In this document: positions 60,076-64,000 of the stretch, in pieces
How the letters are laid out: each line of letters opens with the position of its first letter
Numbering within the stretch: position 1 is the stretch's first letter
Origin: Hofstenia miamia
Lineage: Eukaryota; Xenacoelomorpha; Acoela; Hofsteniidae
Reading direction: 5' to 3'
NCBI GenBank assembly: GCA_900660155.1
Contig: CABFPE010000136.1
Coordinates: 630,676 to 694,675 of the forward strand
Length of the DNA: 64,000 bases
Position numbers and translations under genes: made by a program
The notes under the pieces: generated by a model
What the model saw: only the letters and a program-made list of their open reading frames with translations
Database searches by the model: none
Told to the model about the DNA's origin: nothing

Positions 60076-62780
60076 AACCCACAATTTCATACGCTAAGGC
60101 AGGCATTCTACAACACACGCCGTGCTCTATTGCCAACACCCGCTGTTCGTACCACCCTTCACCGTCCCCTATTTTTTATCACAGAAACCTGTATAAACAA
60201 TGATATCAATCCAAATTTGTTCAATCCAGACTTCGAAAATTTTAATGTTCTTGTTAAAAATAGGGATAGTAGAGGTGGTGGCCTCATGCTAATTGTACCA
60301 AAAGTTTTAAATCCAGTACGTAAAAAAGAATTTGAATCAGATCATTCTGTTTTTGAATGATTATGGATGAAAATTAAATCACCTATAAATCCTTCATAAA
60401 ATGAATTAATTAATGTTACTTACAATCCAAATAAGAATTTTCTTGTAGAGTATATAGTTCAAATGCAATAAAATTTCAGATATTCCCAGCAATAACTACT
60501 CACTACACATATTAGGTGACTTTAACATCACTTATTTCAATTTTTATGAAAAAAAATCATTGAAAGAATTATGTACTACTTATAATTTAAAAATAATCAA
60601 CACTGAAACTCCCACTCGAAAAACGAGATTAATTGATTATTTTTACATCCTTGAATCCTTCAGTGATAATGCACTCTGTATTTATACCAGTAAGATTCAA
60701 GTTAAGCTTCCTAAATTTAAAACGATTTTTTCTAGGGATTTTAAAAATTATTCAGATGAGATCATGGAAAATTTACTTAAAAATATTCCATTCGACTATA
60801 TCTTTACACTAAATTCTGGTTCCACATGCTAAATTACATCGCGGTACAAATCAATTAAGCCCTAAACAAAGTAACACCGCCAAAAACCCGCCGAGTAGTT
60901 AATAAATCACGACGATTTCATTTAAGCACGACTGATAATCAAGTAATTAAGCATACCGTAAACATAAAGCAGAAACTCTTTGAACTAGCCTAACCTAATC
61001 CGACCGAAAGAAGTTGAACTAAATAAGAAAGATCAAAGAAATTAATTAAGGATTTACAAGCTAAAAAATTACCTTTAAAACAACGTCAATTTTTTTAAAA
61101 ATTAAATTCTTCTAAGCAAAAGTGGAAATTTCTAAACCGTTTTATTGGAAAGTCGAATGGGCTCAATATTGATATTTCAGAAATGTATATTGATAATAAA
61201 ATATTTACCGATAAAAAAGGATACTAAATCATTTAAATCAGACATTTAAGGAATTAGGTAACTTGGATTTTCCTAAACGTCCTCTTTCAGAACTTAGGCA
61301 ATCAAATTGTAAGTCAACGTTTCAATTTAGGCTGTCTATCTTAAGAGAATTAGAAACTATTGTACAAAATTTAGACGTTAATAAATCTTCAGGTTCCACC
61401 CATTTACAGTACTTTATCATTAAGAAATTCTTCCATATATTTGGCGAACATCTATCATTTGCATTTAATCAATGTATAGTTGAAAAGAAATTTCCGGAAA
61501 TAATGGAAAAGTCAGACATAACACCTTTGTTTAAAAATGGAGATCCCCTCATTGCTAAAAATTATAGGCCAATCTCAATAACACACCCTTTTAGTAAATT
61601 ATTCGAAAAATTATTGCACATTCAAATCAACCCATATTTTGCATCTGAGAATATTTTATCATCTAAACAATATGGTTTCCGCGCTAAACATAGTACAAGT
61701 GAAGTGATGCAATTATTTCAATTACTGAAAAGATATGCTCAAATAAATCCAGTTGCATAGCACTTCTAGGCTTTTAATTGAATGAATTTTAAAATTTTGA
61801 CGATTAAACTTAAAAATCACGGATTTCAACAAAATTCAATTAAGTTACTTATGAGTTTTTTTAGAAAATAGAAAACAGCGTGTTTTAATTAATAATATGA
61901 AATCTGATTATATTAAAACCGATCGAGGAGTGCCGCAAGGCACAGTACTAGAGACAATTTTATTTGCAATATATGTAAATGACATGATTAAACATGTGAA
62001 ATATAGTGAAATATATCAATTTGCTGATGATAATTGCCTCATAAATATAGATAATGATGCATTTAGGGCCTCAAAAAATTTCCAAACTGATATTGAAAAT
62101 CTTTCTAGGGATTTCTCATCCAATCAATTAAAAACTAAAATTGAAAAACGCAATTCATTGTATTTTCCCCCAATTCTGTAAAAGAAATAACAAACACGAT
62201 CGAATTAACTGTTAACAGCATTCATACAAAGCAGAATGATCATGTTATATATTTAGGTATTGATATTGATAAAGATTTAAAATTTGATAAATTTCTCCTA
62301 AAAAAAGTTACAAAAAATGGCTTCTGGCGTTAGATACTTATACCACCTCAAACATTTTGGACCAGATTATCACGTTCAATTATTACATGCCTTTTGTTTA
62401 TCGCAATTACATTATTCTAAAATTTTATTTATAAATTTTAATACAATATTCCGCTATTTATTATCAAAAACTTTTAATTGGTCATTAAAAACATTAAATT
62501 TTGCACGTAAGCATGATCATGTTAGTGAATACAGACGAAAGTATAATATATTATCCCCGCTATATCAAGTACAATTCCATCCAGCTTCACTTTTATTTAA
62601 GTATAAATATGGCCGACAATCAATTTCTTTTCTTGATAATTACTTAAAAGTAATTCCTCGATCACATAAGTTTATTTGTAGCAGTATTTCATATCCTAGT
62701 TTTCATCGAGCAGCCTCTAATATTTGGAATGATTTAGAAAATGAAATAAGAATAGAACAAAATTACAAAAAAATTTAAAA
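60061..62780 (+). pseudogene. LINE C ORF2: AP endonuclease and reverse transcriptase, broken
   Basis: Endonuclease parts: LFFITETCINNDINPNLF, RGGGLMLIVPKV, HILGDFNIT (near 60511-60530, catalytic Asp kept), PTRKTRLIDYF and FSDNALC. Reverse transcriptase parts: VNKSSGSTHLQYFI, DITPLFKNGDP, NYRPISITHPFSKLFEKL, SKQYGFRAKHSTSE, RGVPQGTVLETILF and YQFADDNCL (near 62016). The motif A region near 61760-61800 is damaged. The C-terminus, 62317-62778, has TFNWSLKTLNF and ASNIWNDLENEI. The NPGP start block seen in LINE A is absent, so the ORF1/ORF2 junction has probably lost sequence. Confidence 0.8.
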
Positions 62781-62897
62781 AAAATAAAAATCGTACTCTT
62801 ACATCGACAAAATACAATCGGAGACACAAACATGCTAAACACATTTACTGGTTTCTTACACTGAGCTCACCACACACATAGACACAGACACACACAA

Positions 62898-64000
62898 ATT
62901 TATTATTATTATATAATTTATATTTAGTTTGTAGATTATTTGTAACTTCATAGCAAATATTTTGCTTTGACTCTTATTATAATAAATATTCAGTAATAAT
63001 TATTATGATTTTTGCTAAAATATTAAAAAATAATTTAATATGACATAATATAATTATATTAGAAAAATATGTAATTATAAATTATATATAAATATATCCT
63101 AAGAATTCAACTATATAATGTACACTAGACAAGATTAAAATATATTTAATATGATTCTATATTTTTTATCACCTAATCAAATCTTAGATTGCAAGTAAAG
63201 TTGTAGTAAAGGTAAAAATGTGTTGTAAATACAAAAGAAAATTATAGTAGTAAATTAGAATTAACTATATATTATTGAATTTACCAGGAAATTTTCTTTG
63301 TTTTTTCTGAAACTAAATTAAAACATACTTGCTATACACTGCACATTTATAAAGAATGTATTTACAAATTAATAAAATTTGCAATCGACTTAATCATAGG
63401 TTCAAACGCGAGAGCCGTATATGTTGTAAATTAGATGTGCAGACTATACCATATACACTATTGTTTTTAAAGACTTTCGCCTAGTTCGAACTACTCTTAA
63501 CAAGAATATTGGGATGCACATAATGCTCTCCATTTACATTTGTTGTCAAAAAGTGTTCATTAGAATTCTTTACTAAACCTTAAGTTAGATTATAAATCTA
63601 GAGAATTCCAAATTAAGGATATCATTGTGAACAGAAGAACAGTAAGTGACTTACACAAATAGGCTAGTTCTTTCGTTAAGAAACTTTTCGATTTAACAAT
63701 TTTAAAAATAGCAAGAGGCTTTCAGCAGTTCTTTTTGATGTTTTGAGGATACGTTTAGAAAAAAATCAATTTTTCATCGTTAATGCCAATAAACTCACTC
63801 CTTTCGTGTTGATTTGTAGCTAAGCACCAAGGTATGTTGAAACAGCCCAATCCAAAATTAAATAAATTGATTTTGACCCAATCAACAGAAGTTCTATTGT
63901 GTTTACCCAACCCACAATTGTGTCAAAATGTGAACCAGATACGACCCAACTACAACTTCTGTATTTCTGCAGATTTTTGTTTAATGACAATTTTACATAA
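62898..64000. other. (ATT)4 then intergenic, nothing recognised
   Basis: A short ATT run at 62898-62911 follows LINE C. The rest is AT-rich and holds no gene or repeat that I can name. Confidence 0.5.

Larger units (their letters stand above)
59131..62897 (+). mobile_element. LINE C, CR1/L2-group LINE, decayed, in (ATT)n
   Basis: ORF1 with an SGNH-type end, then endonuclease, reverse transcriptase and C-terminal region, and a CA-rich 3' end. A short (ATT)n run at 62898-62911 follows, so the element may have inserted into the (ATT)n of the older LINE tail; alternatively this is its own tail. The first about 1 kb is C-rich and less AT-biased (29 G+C in 59401-59460), while the rest is very AT-rich (8 G+C in 60541-60600). 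Homologous to LINE A in both ORFs. Several stops and frameshifts. Confidence 0.8.

Overview
This window looks like a gene-poor, AT-rich stretch of an animal nuclear genome, most likely from an invertebrate. I found no host protein-coding gene, tRNA or rRNA that I can support. Nearly every recognisable piece is a transposable element, a microsatellite or an assembly scar. The mariner-type relic at 32.7-34.0 kb resembles a transposase family I know mainly from arthropods, so an arthropod is a reasonable guess, but it is weakly supported.

Left part (1-24.8 kb). A complete-looking R4/Dong-type LINE (1019-4573, minus strand) has one unbroken 1088-codon ORF and sits inside an (ATT)n microsatellite. 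Its 5' end carries a tRNA-like head and a two-copy 71-bp repeat. After it come a non-autonomous element with GGCTCG motifs, a Penelope-like fragment between (TA)n tracts, two hAT-type transposase relics on the minus strand, and long stretches with nothing recognisable.

Middle (24.8-47.1 kb). A decayed CR1/L2-group LINE (LINE A, plus strand) has an SGNH-esterase ORF1 and an endonuclease/reverse-transcriptase ORF2. It is followed by two long direct duplications, each joined by a single N: 29742-31059/31061-32330 and 41140-43118/43120-45098. These look like unmerged contig ends, and the first pair differs by a 48-bp indel as two haplotypes would. Between them lie a 1.29-kb mariner relic and a CAGAG-ended MITE. 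A related LINE (LINE B, minus strand, with a 213-bp gap) follows.

Right part (47.1-64 kb). This holds a second copy of the CAGAG MITE, a piggyBac relic, a 13 x 81 bp minisatellite with no difference that I can see between units, a second GGCTCG element, an old LINE tail ending in (ATT)n, and LINE C, whose 5' end starts directly at that (ATT)n. LINE C changes abruptly from C-rich to AT-rich near 60.17 kb.

The elements do not form a pathway. The recurring theme is insertion into or beside simple repeats: (ATT)n for two LINEs and (TA)n for several other elements. The best candidate for something undescribed is the intact R4/Dong LINE with its tRNA-like 5' head. All calls come from reading the sequence; no database search was run.
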